Under the pieces are notes generated by a model. It saw only the letters and a program-made list of their open reading frames with translations. It had not been told where the DNA came from and did no database searches. 64,000 nucleotides of DNA from Phenylobacterium deserti (GTDB lineage Bacteria; Pseudomonadota; Alphaproteobacteria; Caulobacterales; Caulobacteraceae). The stretch is from assembly GCA_945874825.1 (NCBI GenBank), contig CAMCIK010000009.1:1-64000 (forward strand), written 5' to 3'. This document shows, one piece after another, positions 25,664 to 34,632 of this stretch. The position numbers were made by a program, and so were the translations under genes. Position 1 is the stretch's first letter. Each line of letters opens with the position of its first letter.

Positions 25664-27286
25664 TCAGCCGATTTGCGAGAACAGCCAGTAGAGGCTTCCT
25701 GACAGCAGCATCGCCGCCGGCAGCGTCAGAACCCACGCCAAAGCCAGGCTGCGGATTGTCGACATTTGCAGCCCCGACCCATTGGCCGCCATGGTGCCGG
25801 CGATACCTGATGAGAGGACGTGGGTGGTCGAAACTGGCAGCCCCAGGCCATCAGCAACGCCGATCATGCCAGCGGCGACAATTTCGGCTGAGGCACCCTG
25901 GGCATATGTCAGGTGGGTCTTACCGATCTTCTCGCCGACGGTGACCACAATCCGCTTCCAGCCGACCATTGTGCCAAGCCCAAGGGCGATGGCGATGGCG
26001 ACCTTCACCCAGGTCGGGATGAAGTGGGTCGCGGCGTCGATACCGGACTTGAAATCTTTCACAGCGGCTTGGCCCGCAGCATCTAGATTGAGGTTACCGG
26101 TTTTCTTCAGCACTCGCAGCGCTTCGGAGGCGATGTACAGCGAGCTGCGCAGGTCAGCGATCTTATCGTTCGGAATGGCTTCGACCGTACCGAAGCGAGT
26201 CGTCTGTTGGCCGATGTCCTCGATCATCGCCGCCAGCGCAGGGAGGGTTTGCGGGGTGAGCGTGCGCGTTTGCAAATAAGTTGTCACGGTTTCCTGCGGC
26301 GGTTCGACCACCACAACGCCCTTGCCCAGGGCTCGGACGGCCGTCGCTGCCTTGTTTGCGGTCGCTTCGAAACCGGCGATCGCCGCGGGTGGCATATCCC
26401 GGCTGATGGCATAGGCCGCGGGGGCCACACCGATCAGGATCAGCATAATCAGTCCCATACCCTTCTGGCCATCGTTGGAGCCATGAAAGAAGGACACCAG
26501 CGTGCAGGTAAAGATCAGAAGGCTGCGGATCCACAGCGGCGGCGGAGCCTTGCCAACCGGGGCCTGGTAGAGCGCCGGGGCTTTGACGACCGATTTCAAG
26601 ATCAGCAGCAAGGCAGCGGCGGCGACAAACCCCATGATGGGTGAAATGAGCAGGGATAGGCCGATTTCTCGAGCCTTCCCCCAATCGACGCCCGATGTAC
26701 CCTGTCCATAGTGCATCAGCTGGTTGGCAATGCCCACCCCGATGATCGAGCCGATCAGCGTATGCGACGACGAGGCGGGCAGGCCGAGCCACCAGGTGCC
26801 GACATTCCAGATCACTGCGCCAACCAGCAGCGCAAAGACCATGGCAAAACCCGCACCCGAGTCGGCCTGAAGGATGAGTTCGACCGGCAACAGCGAAACG
26901 ATGCCGAAAGCGACCGCACCTGACGCAAACAGCACCCCGAGGAAGTTCCACAACCCCGACCAGACCACCGCAACCGTCGGGGGCAAGGCATGGGTGTAGA
27001 TCACCGTCGCAACGGCGTTGGCGGTATCGTGAAATCCATTGACGAATTCAAAGCCGAGCGCGACCAGCAGGGCAATGCCCAGGAGCAGTACCGCGCCCGA
27101 CGCAAGCCCGCTGACGCCAGCACCGGCGAGGTCTTGCGAGACACTCCAGGCGACGAAACCAAGCCCGGCTAGCAGCAGCCCAAGGAAGGCAAATGTCCCG
27201 ACTCGCCCCATCCCCTTATCGAGATCGGGCCGACCCTCAGACATTCCGGGGTCGATATACCCAAGGTTTATATCTGCAGTTGACAT
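25664..27286 (-). CDS. PiT family inorganic phosphate transporter
   Basis: A 540-residue membrane protein with GGAGA upstream of ATG 27286. The duplicated PiT signatures are clear: GFEFVNGFHDTANAVATVIYT near residue 78 and YAQGASAEIVAAGMIGVADGLGLPVSTTH in the C-terminal half. A second GSNDGQKGMG segment and about ten hydrophobic helices are present. A hydrophilic stretch (LTPQTLPALAAMIEDIGQQ) divides the two halves. It couples phosphate, often as a metal-phosphate complex, to H+ or Na+. It is upstream of the zntB-like, ppk2 and porin genes on the same strand, giving a coherent phosphate uptake and storage cassette. Confidence 0.95.
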   Translation of the reverse strand: MSTADINLGYIDPGMSEGRPDLDKGMGRVGTFAFLGLLLAGLGFVAWSVSQDLAGAGVSGLASGAVLLLGIALLVALGFEFVNGFHDTANAVATVIYTHALPPTVAVVWSGLWNFLGVLFASGAVAFGIVSLLPVELILQADSGAGFAMVFALLVGAVIWNVGTWWLGLPASSSHTLIGSIIGVGIANQLMHYGQGTSGVDWGKAREIGLSLLISPIMGFVAAAALLLILKSVVKAPALYQAPVGKAPPPLWIRSLLIFTCTLVSFFHGSNDGQKGMGLIMLILIGVAPAAYAISRDMPPAAIAGFEATANKAATAVRALGKGVVVVEPPQETVTTYLQTRTLTPQTLPALAAMIEDIGQQTTRFGTVEAIPNDKIADLRSSLYIASEALRVLKKTGNLNLDAAGQAAVKDFKSGIDAATHFIPTWVKVAIAIALGLGTMVGWKRIVVTVGEKIGKTHLTYAQGASAEIVAAGMIGVADGLGLPVSTTHVLSSGIAGTMAANGSGLQMSTIRSLALAWVLTLPAAMLLSGSLYWLFSQIG

Positions 27287-27479
27287 GACTTGATCTCCAG
27301 ACTGCGACGATTGCTTGGTTTTTTTTACAGTCCGTTTGTGACACCCCGTTTGCGTTCCTTGGTAACTGTCCTCGCGCGGTATTCTGTTGGTGGGGAGGCT
27401 TGGGGCGGGGCGGGGCCTTGCGCGGCTTCGCCAAGCTCAGCCTGCGCAGATCTCCGAATCTAACCAGACGCAACCCGCG

Positions 27480-28562
27480 CTAATCGCGCTCGCCGACCCT
27501 CGCCGCCGTCGGCGGCTCGTCGCTGTCCTGCGTCATCGCTGCGACCAGCCGGGCATAGTTGAATGTCGATCGACTGCCGATGTCGTCACCATGCTTGCCG
27601 AGCCATTCGTCGGCCGCCGCACGCCCGAGCGCCTTCAACTTGATCAGGAACGCCTTTTCGGCGAGCAGCTTCGAGGAGGGCGGGAAGCGGCCAAGCTCGT
27701 CATCGCCATGTATCATGTGGAGGTTGATGCGCGGGTGGAGGTCGCCCGAAAGCTCACCCTTGTCGATCAGCCGGTTGCGTTCGCCGATGAAGCGCAATTC
27801 GCTGACGAGACTGGCGTTGAAGGTGATTTCGTTCAACCGGTCCGCGATTTCGTGCGCGGTCCGCGGTATCTCGTTGCGCACAATCGGGTTCAACTGGACG
27901 ATCAGGGCGTCACTGCACCCGGTGGCCCGGCTCATCGGCTCCAAAGCCGGGTTGGCGATATAGCCGCCGTCCCAATAACCTTCGCCGTCGATGATCGGCG
28001 TGTGGAACAGATACGGCAGGCACCCCGATGCCAGCACCATGTCGACGGTCAGTTCGTGCTCGCGAAAGCACCTGAGCCCACCGGTGGCCACATGGGTGGT
28101 GTTGATGAACAGCTTGACCTTGCGGCTTTTGCGGACGCGCTCGAAATCGATCAGTGCGTTCAACGCATCGCGCAGCGGGTTGAGCTCGAACGGGTTGGCG
28201 ACGTAGGGCGAAATCATCCGCGAGATCGCCAGGCTCATCTGGTACATCGGCGAGAAATTCAGCGAATAATCGTCGGTCTGCTGCTGCCAGAGCGTGCGCT
28301 GGAACGGCGACATCCGCGCAGCTGCATCGCCAATTCCGAGCCAGAAATGGTCGAGCTGCGCCCGGGCATGCGCGGCGTCGCCCTCCATCAGGCCTTCGCC
28401 GCAGACCACGGCATTCATTGCGCCGGCGCTTGTGCCGCTGATGGCGGCGATTTCGATGTCGTCTTCCTCGAGCAGGCGGTCGAGGACACCCCAGGTGAAG
28501 GCGCCGTGGCTACCGCCGCCCTGCAAGGCCAGGTTGATCTGCCGCTTTGTCTTCTTTGCCAT
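27480..28562 (-). CDS. Patatin-like phospholipase
   Basis: A 360-residue protein from ATG 28562, with AAGGA eight bases upstream. The patatin features are the oxyanion motif ALQGGGSHGAF, the nucleophile GTSAGAM (G-x-S-x-G) and the catalytic Asp in YWDGGYIANP. There is no signal peptide or membrane helix, so it is likely a cytosolic acyl hydrolase. Patatin-like genes in alphaproteobacteria often precede 3-hydroxybutyrate dehydrogenase, and a stump of that gene lies just upstream here, suggesting a link to polyhydroxybutyrate or lipid turnover in the donor genome. About 190 bp without a gene separates it from the PiT gene. Confidence 0.92.
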   Translation of the reverse strand: MAKKTKRQINLALQGGGSHGAFTWGVLDRLLEEDDIEIAAISGTSAGAMNAVVCGEGLMEGDAAHARAQLDHFWLGIGDAAARMSPFQRTLWQQQTDDYSLNFSPMYQMSLAISRMISPYVANPFELNPLRDALNALIDFERVRKSRKVKLFINTTHVATGGLRCFREHELTVDMVLASGCLPYLFHTPIIDGEGYWDGGYIANPALEPMSRATGCSDALIVQLNPIVRNEIPRTAHEIADRLNEITFNASLVSELRFIGERNRLIDKGELSGDLHPRINLHMIHGDDELGRFPPSSKLLAEKAFLIKLKALGRAAADEWLGKHGDDIGSRSTFNYARLVAAMTQDSDEPPTAARVGERD

Positions 28563-28593
28563 CTTTGCTTCCTTGCTCGGTGCGCGTGGGGTT

Positions 28594-28695
28594 CTAATGC
28601 GCCGTCCAGCCACCGTCGACGGGAATATTGGCACCGGTCAACTGCGCCATAGCCTCCGAACACAGGAACACCGCGAGGGCGGCGAACAAGAGCGC
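28594..28695 (-). pseudogene. 3' fragment of 3-hydroxybutyrate dehydrogenase
   Basis: About 34 codons ending at TAG 28594 read FLCSEAMAQLTGANIPVDGGW then TAH, the standard C-terminus of short-chain dehydrogenases of the 3-hydroxybutyrate dehydrogenase type (FLCS-D/E-A...TG-x3-PVDGGWTA). The upstream two-thirds, including the NAD-binding site, are absent; sequence beyond about 28695 belongs to another context. The fragment marks where the island was cut on its right side. Confidence 0.7.
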
Positions 28696-28754
28696 CGGTT
28701 CCCGATGGGGGGGCGGAGGTGTCTGCTTCCCGGCAGGCTCGGCGCGGCACCCGC

Positions 28755-29264
28755 TCAGGCGTGAAAGGCCGGGTGAAAGCGGAACCGACCGGCCGGGAGG
28801 GTGCCCGCCAGGGACAGGACCATGAAGTACTCCGGTGGCTCAGCCTCCGGCGCGTGCTGCGGCGCGGGCAGGAACCCATGCCGGGGATAGTAGTTGGGAT
28901 CGCCTGTGAGGATGCAGCCTCGCGCCTCTCGGTCCGAGAGCCAACGCCTGGCCTCGGCGATGAGGGCGCCGCCGACGCCCTGTCGCTGCAGCGCCGGCTC
29001 CACCGAGATGGGGCCCAGCCCGAACCACCCCGCCTCACCGCGCTCGTGGGTGACCGGGGAGAGGGCGACGTGCCCCACGACCTCGCCCTGGTGTTCCGCC
29101 ACGAGTGACAGGCTGAGCGCGCCCAGGTCGCGCAGGATGCTGATCAAATCCTGCTCGTTACCAGCGGCAAAGCGCATGGGCGCGAAGGCCCGGCGGGTCA
29201 GATCGTAGATGGCGGGATGATCTGTATCGACCTCAGGCCGGATCCGGATCGCCGGGGGCTTCAT
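28755..29264 (-). CDS. GNAT family N-acetyltransferase (intact copy)
   Basis: A 169-residue acetyltransferase. After an N-terminal strand (IRIRPEVDTDHPAIYDLTRRAF), SLVAEHQGEVVGHVALSPV forms the central sheet. LGPISVEPALQRQGVGGALI carries the Q-x2-G-x-G/A acetyl-CoA loop, and GDPNYYPRHGFLPA completes the fold as in YhbS-like N-acetyltransferases. The substrate is unknown. It is complete here, whereas the copy at 21698-22072 lacks the last third. It lies 33 bp from tRNA-Thr. The start, with no strong ribosome site, is the same ATG as in the left copy. Confidence 0.92.
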   Translation of the reverse strand: MKPPAIRIRPEVDTDHPAIYDLTRRAFAPMRFAAGNEQDLISILRDLGALSLSLVAEHQGEVVGHVALSPVTHERGEAGWFGLGPISVEPALQRQGVGGALIAEARRWLSDREARGCILTGDPNYYPRHGFLPAPQHAPEAEPPEYFMVLSLAGTLPAGRFRFHPAFHA

Positions 29265-29272
29265 GTCCGGAA
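28890..29272. repeat. Direct repeat, right copy, 383 bp
   Basis: This is the right partner of 21698-22080, same orientation and same length, lying within the intact GNAT gene and 8 bp beyond its start. The substitutions are spread along the repeat, with some silent, so the duplication is not brand new. Confidence 0.9.
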
Positions 29273-29297
29273 CTCCGCAGCGCTGGACCGGGGAAGA

Positions 29298-29373
29298 TGG
29301 TGCCGCCTAGGTGACTCGAACACCTGACCTACGCATTACGAATGCGCCGCTCTACCGGCTGAGCTAAGGCGGC
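29298..29373 (-). tRNA. tRNA-Thr (anticodon CGT)
   Basis: The minus strand folds into a full cloverleaf. The acceptor stem is GCCGCCT/AGGCGGC, the D arm GCTC-AGCCGGTA-GAGC, the anticodon stem GCGCA/TGCGT with loop TTCGTAA, and the T arm AGGTG-TTCGAGT-CACCT; discriminator A is followed by an encoded CCA. Loop positions 34-36 are CGT, which reads the Thr codon ACG. It sits directly right of the island but the direct repeats do not include it. Confidence 0.96.
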
Positions 29374-29410
29374 CCAAGGGCCTGTCGGGCGCGGGGCCCG
29401 CGGACGGGGC

Positions 29411-30925
29411 CTACTTAGCGTCTCGCGGCGGTCTCGCCAAGCGGCGACGCACGGGCGGGGGGACAGGCGGGGGTGGAGCAGCATCAGACTCGTCGTCTTC
29501 CTCGCCCTGCAGGCCCTCGCCGATGGGGAAGGGCACCGAAGCCTCGAAGCCGGAGAGGTCCTGCTCGGCATAGGACATGGGCAGGTCCGGCAGGTCCGAC
29601 AGGCCGGGCTCGCGCCGCTCGTGCCGGGGATGGATGAGGTCGCCGGTCTCAGCAAAGCTGACGGCCAGGCGAGCCCAGTCGGCGGGCTGGTAGGCGAAGG
29701 CCCGGCCCTCGGGGTCGAGGTCCGACCAGTCCGCCTCGCCCGGCGCCGTCAGGCCCCGGGCCCGCCAGAGCCGGGCCTCGTCGGGACGCCCTGCGGCGAA
29801 GGCGGCGCGGGCCAGGAGGCCGGCGATCCGGGCGGTCAGGGGCTCGGCCTCCAGGCCCCGGCCCAGCTCCGCCGCCCGGGCAGCGTCACCGGCGGTGAGG
29901 GCCGCCTCGACGGAGAGGACGCGCGACTCCCGGGCGCCAGGATTGAGGGCGGCGAGGGCGGACAGGCGGGCGGCCCGCTCGCGCGGGGTTTCCTGGGTCT
30001 TCAGGTCGCGCAGGGCCAGCCAGAGGGCGGGGTGCGGGGCGGCCTTCCAGGCGGCCTCGATCACCTGGGTAGCGCGGCCAGCCTTGCCCTGGGCGGACAG
30101 GAGCCGGGCGGCCATGACCACGCCGGGGGCGAAGCCAGGCTGGAGGCGGGCGGCCTCCAGGGCATAGTCGGCGGCGCGACTGCGGGCCCGGGCATCGCCG
30201 GTCAGGTCCAGCTGGGCGGCGGAGGCGGCGAGCAGGGCCGCCCGGCCCCGCTCGGCCACGTCGGGGCTGACGATGCGACGGTCCTGGCCGGTCTTGAGGA
30301 GGTCGCGGGCCGCCTCCCAGTCGCCGGCCTCGAGGTGGGCCTCCAGCAGCAGGCGCCAGGCCCAGCGGGCGGTACGCGCCAGGGCGAAGGCAGCCTCGGC
30401 TTGCTGTACGGCGCCGGCCCGATCGCCCCGGGCAAGGGCCAGGCTGGTCAGGCCCCGGCGGGCCGCAAGGCGCAGGTCCGGGAAGGCAAGCATGCCGGTC
30501 CAGGCGACTTCCGCCGCGACGGGGTCTTCCGCGGCCTCGGCGGCGCGGGCCGAGAGCAGGCGCGCCAGGGCGGGTGCCTCCACGGCGAGGTCGTTGGCCT
30601 TGGCGGCCAGCCTGAGGGCCTCGGCACCGTCGCCGGCAGCTACGGCGGTGAAGCCCCGGGTGAGGACCTCGATCTCCTGCCGGCGGCGGGACTCGGCCCG
30701 GGCAGCGGCGGCCCGGCGCGGCGTCTCGGCGACCCAGAGGAGGAGCCGCCAGGCGGCGAAGGCGAGGAAGGACGCCAGCAGGACCAGGACGATGAGGGCG
30801 GTGGCGGTCAAGTCCGCCCGCCAGCCCAGCCAGACGATGGCCACCCGGCCGGATTCCCCGGCGAGGCCGAGGGCCAGGGCGGCGGCGAGGGCGACGAGGA
30901 CGAGGAAGAGACCCGTGCGGATCAT
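29411..30925 (-). CDS. hemY: HemY-like membrane/TPR protein
   Basis: A 504-residue protein. Two N-terminal membrane helices (LFLVLVALAAALALGLA; ATALIVLVLLASFLAFAAW) match the HemY_N domain, followed by alanine-rich TPR-like repeats (ALARGDRAGAVQQAEAAFALA and similar) and a proline/arginine-rich tail. HemY (not the oxidase of the same name) is an inner-membrane protein associated with heme synthesis clusters, perhaps as a scaffold. The ATGA overlap with the COG4223 gene at 30922-30925 makes it last of hemC-hemD-COG4223-hemY. Confidence 0.88.
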   Translation of the reverse strand: MIRTGLFLVLVALAAALALGLAGESGRVAIVWLGWRADLTATALIVLVLLASFLAFAAWRLLLWVAETPRRAAAARAESRRRQEIEVLTRGFTAVAAGDGAEALRLAAKANDLAVEAPALARLLSARAAEAAEDPVAAEVAWTGMLAFPDLRLAARRGLTSLALARGDRAGAVQQAEAAFALARTARWAWRLLLEAHLEAGDWEAARDLLKTGQDRRIVSPDVAERGRAALLAASAAQLDLTGDARARSRAADYALEAARLQPGFAPGVVMAARLLSAQGKAGRATQVIEAAWKAAPHPALWLALRDLKTQETPRERAARLSALAALNPGARESRVLSVEAALTAGDAARAAELGRGLEAEPLTARIAGLLARAAFAAGRPDEARLWRARGLTAPGEADWSDLDPEGRAFAYQPADWARLAVSFAETGDLIHPRHERREPGLSDLPDLPMSYAEQDLSGFEASVPFPIGEGLQGEEDDESDAAPPPPVPPPVRRRLARPPRDAK

Positions 30926-31752
30926 GGGGCGGTCTCCTCAAGCCGGGCGAGGTCGCGCAGGGCGTGCTCGGACAGGGCGGCGGCCTGGCGGTCGAGGCGG
31001 GCCCGGGTCTGGGCGCGGTCCCACCAGGGGCGCAGGGCGTCCTGGGCGGCGGGGGGCAGGGCCGCGAGGCTGGTCAGGGCCGCTTCCAGGTCGCCTTCGT
31101 TCAGCTGGGCCTCAGCGCGGGCCAGGCGCGCATCGGTGCCGTCCCCCGCCAGACGGCCCACCGGCCGCACGACAATGACCCGCGACAGGCCTGCCAGGAG
31201 GCGGTCTCCCAGACCCGCTGTCTCGCCCGGGCGGCGGGCGGCGGCGGCAGCCAGGGCAGCGAAGTCGGGAAAGTCCCGGGCCAGGGCCGCGCGGCTGGGG
31301 ACGCCTGTGGCCGCCACGGCGGCGAAGCCGGACAGGTCGATGCCGGCGGGGGCCTGGGCCGCCACAGCGGCCAGTTCCCCGGTGAAGGGCCGTGAGGTCT
31401 GGGCGGCGGACATCAGAGCCGCAGCCGCCAGGGCCGACCGGGCCGAGGCCACCGTGCGCGTGCGGCCGGCTTCCAGGTCGTCGAGGCGGGCCTCGAGGCG
31501 GACAAGGTCCCCGGCCGGGGGCGGCGGGACGGCGGGCGCCGGAAGGTCGACGGTACGCGGCGGCGGCGCCGGGAGAATGGCGCTGGGCGCTCCGCGGCCC
31601 GGGTCCAGGGGTGCGGGCAGGCCAGGGCCGAATCGGATGAAGGCGGCGCCGGCAAGGATGGCGACCGCCCCGAAGGCGATCAGGGCCCAGAACAGCCGTC
31701 CGGCGAGGGAGGGCGCTCGGGGCGACGGCGGGGGGGCGGGCGTCTCGGTCAT
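30922..31752 (-). CDS. COG4223 family (mitofilin/HemX-like) membrane protein
   Basis: A 276-residue protein with a proline-rich cytosolic start, one membrane helix (LFWALIAFGAVAILAGAAFI) and a large Ala-rich helical periplasmic domain (RLEARLDDLEAGRT; ARAEAQLNEGDLEAALTSLAAL). The position between hemD and hemY and the layout match the COG4223 family related to mitofilin and HemX. It is probably an envelope scaffold; no enzymatic motif is visible. Both ends overlap neighbours by ATGA (31749-31752 with hemD; 30922-30925 with hemY). Confidence 0.8.
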   Translation of the reverse strand: MTETPAPPPSPRAPSLAGRLFWALIAFGAVAILAGAAFIRFGPGLPAPLDPGRGAPSAILPAPPPRTVDLPAPAVPPPPAGDLVRLEARLDDLEAGRTRTVASARSALAAAALMSAAQTSRPFTGELAAVAAQAPAGIDLSGFAAVAATGVPSRAALARDFPDFAALAAAAARRPGETAGLGDRLLAGLSRVIVVRPVGRLAGDGTDARLARAEAQLNEGDLEAALTSLAALPPAAQDALRPWWDRAQTRARLDRQAAALSEHALRDLARLEETAP

Positions 31753-32459
31753 CGCAGGGAGGCTAGCAGATTTATGAGGTCGGTTTCGAGGGGTGAAGCG
31801 GGCGCCACCATTCCCGCGAGATCCAGGCTCCCCAGGGGAGCCAGGCAGGCCGGCGAGAGACCGACCACCCGGGGCCCGGGACCCGGCCGTCCGCGCAGGA
31901 GACCAGCCCGGATCCGCGCCGCCCGGGGCGACTGGACGAGGATGCTTTCCGCCCCGAGGGCCTCCTGCAAACGGGCGGGGGCGGGGCGGGTCTCCCGGGC
32001 GGCATAGACGGCGAGCCGCCGGGCCGGCCGGCCGGCGGCGGTCAGGCGTCCGACGAGGTCGCCGGCAGGCTCCAGGGCGCCGGCGTGGACGATCTCTGCG
32101 GTGCCAGGGGCCGCCAACAGGTCCCGGGCCAAGGCCTCAACGTCGCCGCCCCCGGCGACCACGTCGACAAAGCCCGCCTGGCGGGCCGCCCCGGCCGTGG
32201 CGGCGCCCACGCACCAGACCTTCAGGTCCCGGCGCGGGGTCAGGCGGGCAAAGGCCCGGACGCCGTTGGCGGAGGTGAAGGCCAGGACGGCGGAGGGCGG
32301 GAGGGCATCAAGGGCCGGAGAGGCGTCCGCCAGGTCGGCGGTCTCGAGCAGTGGCGTGACCAGGGGGACGAGGCCAGCGGCCTCCACCCGGCGCGCGGTG
32401 GCGGAGGCGCCCGGTTCGGCGCGGGTGATCCAGACCCGGGGTGCGGCGGTGGGGCTCAT
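31749..32459 (-). CDS. hemD: Uroporphyrinogen-III synthase
   Basis: About 236 residues from ATG 32459 (an ATG at 32474 is an alternative). The protein has the poorly conserved but recognisable HemD layout: [22 protein letters not shown] at the start, [13 protein letters not shown] near residue 55, then [16 protein letters not shown] and [11 protein letters not shown] in the second half. It cyclises hydroxymethylbilane to uroporphyrinogen III with inversion of ring D. It lies between hemC (34-bp gap) and the COG4223 gene, the usual alphaproteobacterial order, which supports the call more than sequence alone. Confidence 0.9.
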   Translation of the reverse strand: MSPTAAPRVWITRAEPGASATARRVEAAGLVPLVTPLLETADLADASPALDALPPSAVLAFTSANGVRAFARLTPRRDLKVWCVGAATAGAARQAGFVDVVAGGGDVEALARDLLAAPGTAEIVHAGALEPAGDLVGRLTAAGRPARRLAVYAARETRPAPARLQEALGAESILVQSPRAARIRAGLLRGRPGPGPRVVGLSPACLAPLGSLDLAGMVAPASPLETDLINLLASLR

Positions 32460-32493
32460 CCTGGAGGCGAGCATGCGCGCCTGCGCCGGGGAA

Positions 32494-33474
32494 TCAATCC
32501 GGAAGGAGGATGAGGGCGCCGCCATCGGACTGGATCCGGCGGCCAAGCTCCAGGCCCAGGGCCGCAGCGGCGACGGGGCCGGCCCATGCCGTGACGCGCC
32601 CCTCGCCCCGGAACCGGTGGACGCCATCGGGGGACAGGGCCTCGACAGTCAGGACAAGGTCGTCACCCTCGATGAGGGCGTAAGCGCCGATGGCGGTACG
32701 GCAACTACCCTCCAGTGCGGCCATGGCGCCCCGTTCAGAGGACACAGCCAGGGCCGTCGGGGCATGACGCAGGGCCGCCAGCCAGGGAAGGTCGCGATCG
32801 GCCTCCCGGGTCTGGATGGCAAGGGCGCCCTGCCCCGGGGCCGGCGGGGAGTGCCGGGGATCGATGAAGCTGCGGGGCAGGTCACCCAGGCCCAGGCGGT
32901 TCAGGCCCGAGGCCGCCAAGAGGATGGCGTCGGCCTCGCCGGCCCTGAGCTTCTCCAGCCGGGTGTCGACATTGCCCCGGAGCATGCGGACATCGAGGTC
33001 GGGCCGCAGGTTCAGGCATTGGGCCTGCCGGCGAAGCGAGGCCGTGCCCAGGCGGGCGCCCTGTGGCAGGTCTTCCAGCCGTTCGGCGATGAGGCTGAGG
33101 AAGGCGTCCCGCGGATCCTCGCGCTCGGGGATGGCCGCCAGGACCAGGCCCTCGGGAGAGGCGACGGGCATGTCCTTGAGCGAATGGATGGCGCAGTCGA
33201 TCTGGCCGTCGAGCAGGGCCTCCTCGATCTCCTTGGTGAAGAGACCCTTGCCACCGATTTCCAGGAGGCGGCGGTCCTGGACCCGGTCGCCCGTTGTGGT
33301 GATGACCACCAGGGGGGCGACCCGGTCGGCGTCCTCGGGGGGGGCACCGAGGGCGGCGGCGATCCGCCTCTGCATCTGCCTCGCCTGGGCGAGGGAAAGC
33401 TTGGAGCCGCGGGCCCCGATCCGGACAGGCTGTTGCGCACGCACGACGGGAGGGCTACCTCGGCTGGAACTCAC
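32494..33474 (-). CDS. hemC: Hydroxymethylbilane synthase (porphobilinogen deaminase)
   Basis: A 326-residue protein starting at GTG 33474 (an in-frame GTG at 33444 is possible). Motifs include [58 protein letters not shown] and [23 protein letters not shown] contains the cysteine that carries the dipyrromethane cofactor. It joins four porphobilinogens into hydroxymethylbilane. It heads the hemC-hemD-COG4223-hemY unit and is divergent from tsaD across about 70 bp. Confidence 0.97.
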   Translation of the reverse strand: MSSSRGSPPVVRAQQPVRIGARGSKLSLAQARQMQRRIAAALGAPPEDADRVAPLVVITTTGDRVQDRRLLEIGGKGLFTKEIEEALLDGQIDCAIHSLKDMPVASPEGLVLAAIPEREDPRDAFLSLIAERLEDLPQGARLGTASLRRQAQCLNLRPDLDVRMLRGNVDTRLEKLRAGEADAILLAASGLNRLGLGDLPRSFIDPRHSPPAPGQGALAIQTREADRDLPWLAALRHAPTALAVSSERGAMAALEGSCRTAIGAYALIEGDDLVLTVEALSPDGVHRFRGEGRVTAWAGPVAAAALGLELGRRIQSDGGALILLPD

Positions 33475-33546
33475 TCCGGACCGGCCCTACAGGAGCCGCG
33501 CCGGGGCCGCAACCCGGACCCCCGCCCCCTCATGTCACCGCCCCGC

Positions 33547-34632
33547 ATGACCGACCTGATCGTCCTTGGCGTCGAGACGAGCTGCGACGAGACTGCTGCC
33601 GCGGTCGTGCGGCTGTCTGCGGCGGGCGAGGTTTGCGTCCTGTCGTCTGTGGTTGGCCTGCAGACGGAGCAGCATGCGCCCTTCGGGGGCGTGGTTCCGG
33701 AGATCGCCGCCCGGGCCCATGTCGAGGCCATTGATGGCGTCGCCGCCGAGGCCATGGCCCGGGCCGGGATCCGTTGGGAGGAGGTCTCGGGCGTGGCCGC
33801 CACGGCGGGTCCTGGCCTGATCGGCGGGGTGATGGTGGGCCTCGCCTTTGGCAAGGCCGTGGCCCTGGCCCGGGGCCTGCCCCTGGTGGCCGTGAACCAC
33901 CTGGAGGGACACGCAGTCTCGGCCCGGCTGGGTGCGCAGATCGACTATCCCTTCCTGCTCCTCCTGGTCTCAGGCGGTCACTGCCAGCTGCTGCGGGTGG
34001 ACGGGATCGGTGCCTGTACCCGCCTGGGCTCGACCATCGATGACGCGGCGGGGGAGGCTTTCGACAAGATCGCCAAGTCCCTGGGCCTGCCCTTTCCCGG
34101 CGGTCCGGCCCTGGAGCGGCTGGCAGCTTCCGGTGACCCAGGTGCCTTTGACCTGCCCCGGGCCCTCCTCGGCCGGCCGGGCTGTGACTTTTCCTTCTCA
34201 GGACTCAAGACTGCGGCGGCGCGTCTGGCCGCAACCTGCAGCGAAGCCTCGCGGGCCGACCTCGCCGCCGCCGTCCAGTCGGCCATCGCCCGCCAGCTGG
34301 CCGACCGCACCCGCCGGGCCATGACGACCTGCGCTGAGGACCTGCCCCCGGGCGAGCGGCGGTTCGTGGTCGCCGGCGGGGTGGCGGCCAACGGCGCGGT
34401 GCGCTCGGCCCTGCAGGACCTCGCCTCGGAACTCGGCTGGAGCTTCCACGCTCCGCCGCTGGCCTATTGTACGGACAACGCCGCCATGATTGCCCTGGCC
34501 GGCGCCGAGCGACTGGCCCTGGGCCTGACCGATCCCCTGTCCGCCCCGGCCCGCCCCCGCTGGCCCCTCGATCCGGCGGCGGCGGCGGCGCGGCCCACAC
34601 ACCTTCCCGGCCGAAAGGGAGCCAAGGCATGA
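33547..34632 (+). CDS. tsaD: tRNA N6-adenosine threonylcarbamoyltransferase
   Basis: A 361-residue protein from ATG 33547 (ATG 33532 is equally possible; neither has a good ribosome site). It starts [15 protein letters not shown], the ASKHA phosphate-1 loop. [11 protein letters not shown] supplies the metal-binding His118 and His122, VSGGHCQLL is the phosphate-2 region, and GVAANGAVR and [10 protein letters not shown] complete it. TsaD adds the t6A modification at position 37 of ANN-decoding tRNAs together with TsaB and TsaE. Its stop overlaps the gpsA start (ATGA), a common alphaproteobacterial pairing. Confidence 0.97.
   Translation: MTDLIVLGVETSCDETAAAVVRLSAAGEVCVLSSVVGLQTEQHAPFGGVVPEIAARAHVEAIDGVAAEAMARAGIRWEEVSGVAATAGPGLIGGVMVGLAFGKAVALARGLPLVAVNHLEGHAVSARLGAQIDYPFLLLLVSGGHCQLLRVDGIGACTRLGSTIDDAAGEAFDKIAKSLGLPFPGGPALERLAASGDPGAFDLPRALLGRPGCDFSFSGLKTAAARLAATCSEASRADLAAAVQSAIARQLADRTRRAMTTCAEDLPPGERRFVVAGGVAANGAVRSALQDLASELGWSFHAPPLAYCTDNAAMIALAGAERLALGLTDPLSAPARPRWPLDPAAAAARPTHLPGRKGAKA

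Larger units (their letters stand above)
21698..29272. mobile_element. Putative genomic island with phosphate/polyphosphate genes
   Basis: About 7.6 kb is bounded by 383-bp direct repeats of a GNAT gene. It contains porin, ppk2, a zntB/corA-like gene, a PiT transporter gene, a patatin gene and a truncated 3-hydroxybutyrate dehydrogenase gene, all on the minus strand. AT-rich stretches within the porin gene and weaker codon bias differ from the very GC-rich flanks. No integrase, transposase or short target duplication is visible, so entry by homologous recombination or an unequal duplication is more likely than transposition. The mechanism is inference. Confidence 0.6.

Noticed and set aside
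29298-29373. tRNA-Thr as the island attachment site
   Set aside because: The repeats are in the GNAT gene; no tRNA 3' end fragment is found at 21698-22080 and no integrase is present.
29621-31777. A 718-codon open frame on the plus strand
   Set aside because: It lies opposite hemY and the COG4223 gene, is Gly/Ala/Arg-rich with no domain, and follows from the high GC of the real genes.
32101-33546. Long N-terminal extension in frame with tsaD
   Set aside because: It is antisense to hemC and hemD and lacks TsaD homology; the family start is near 33547.
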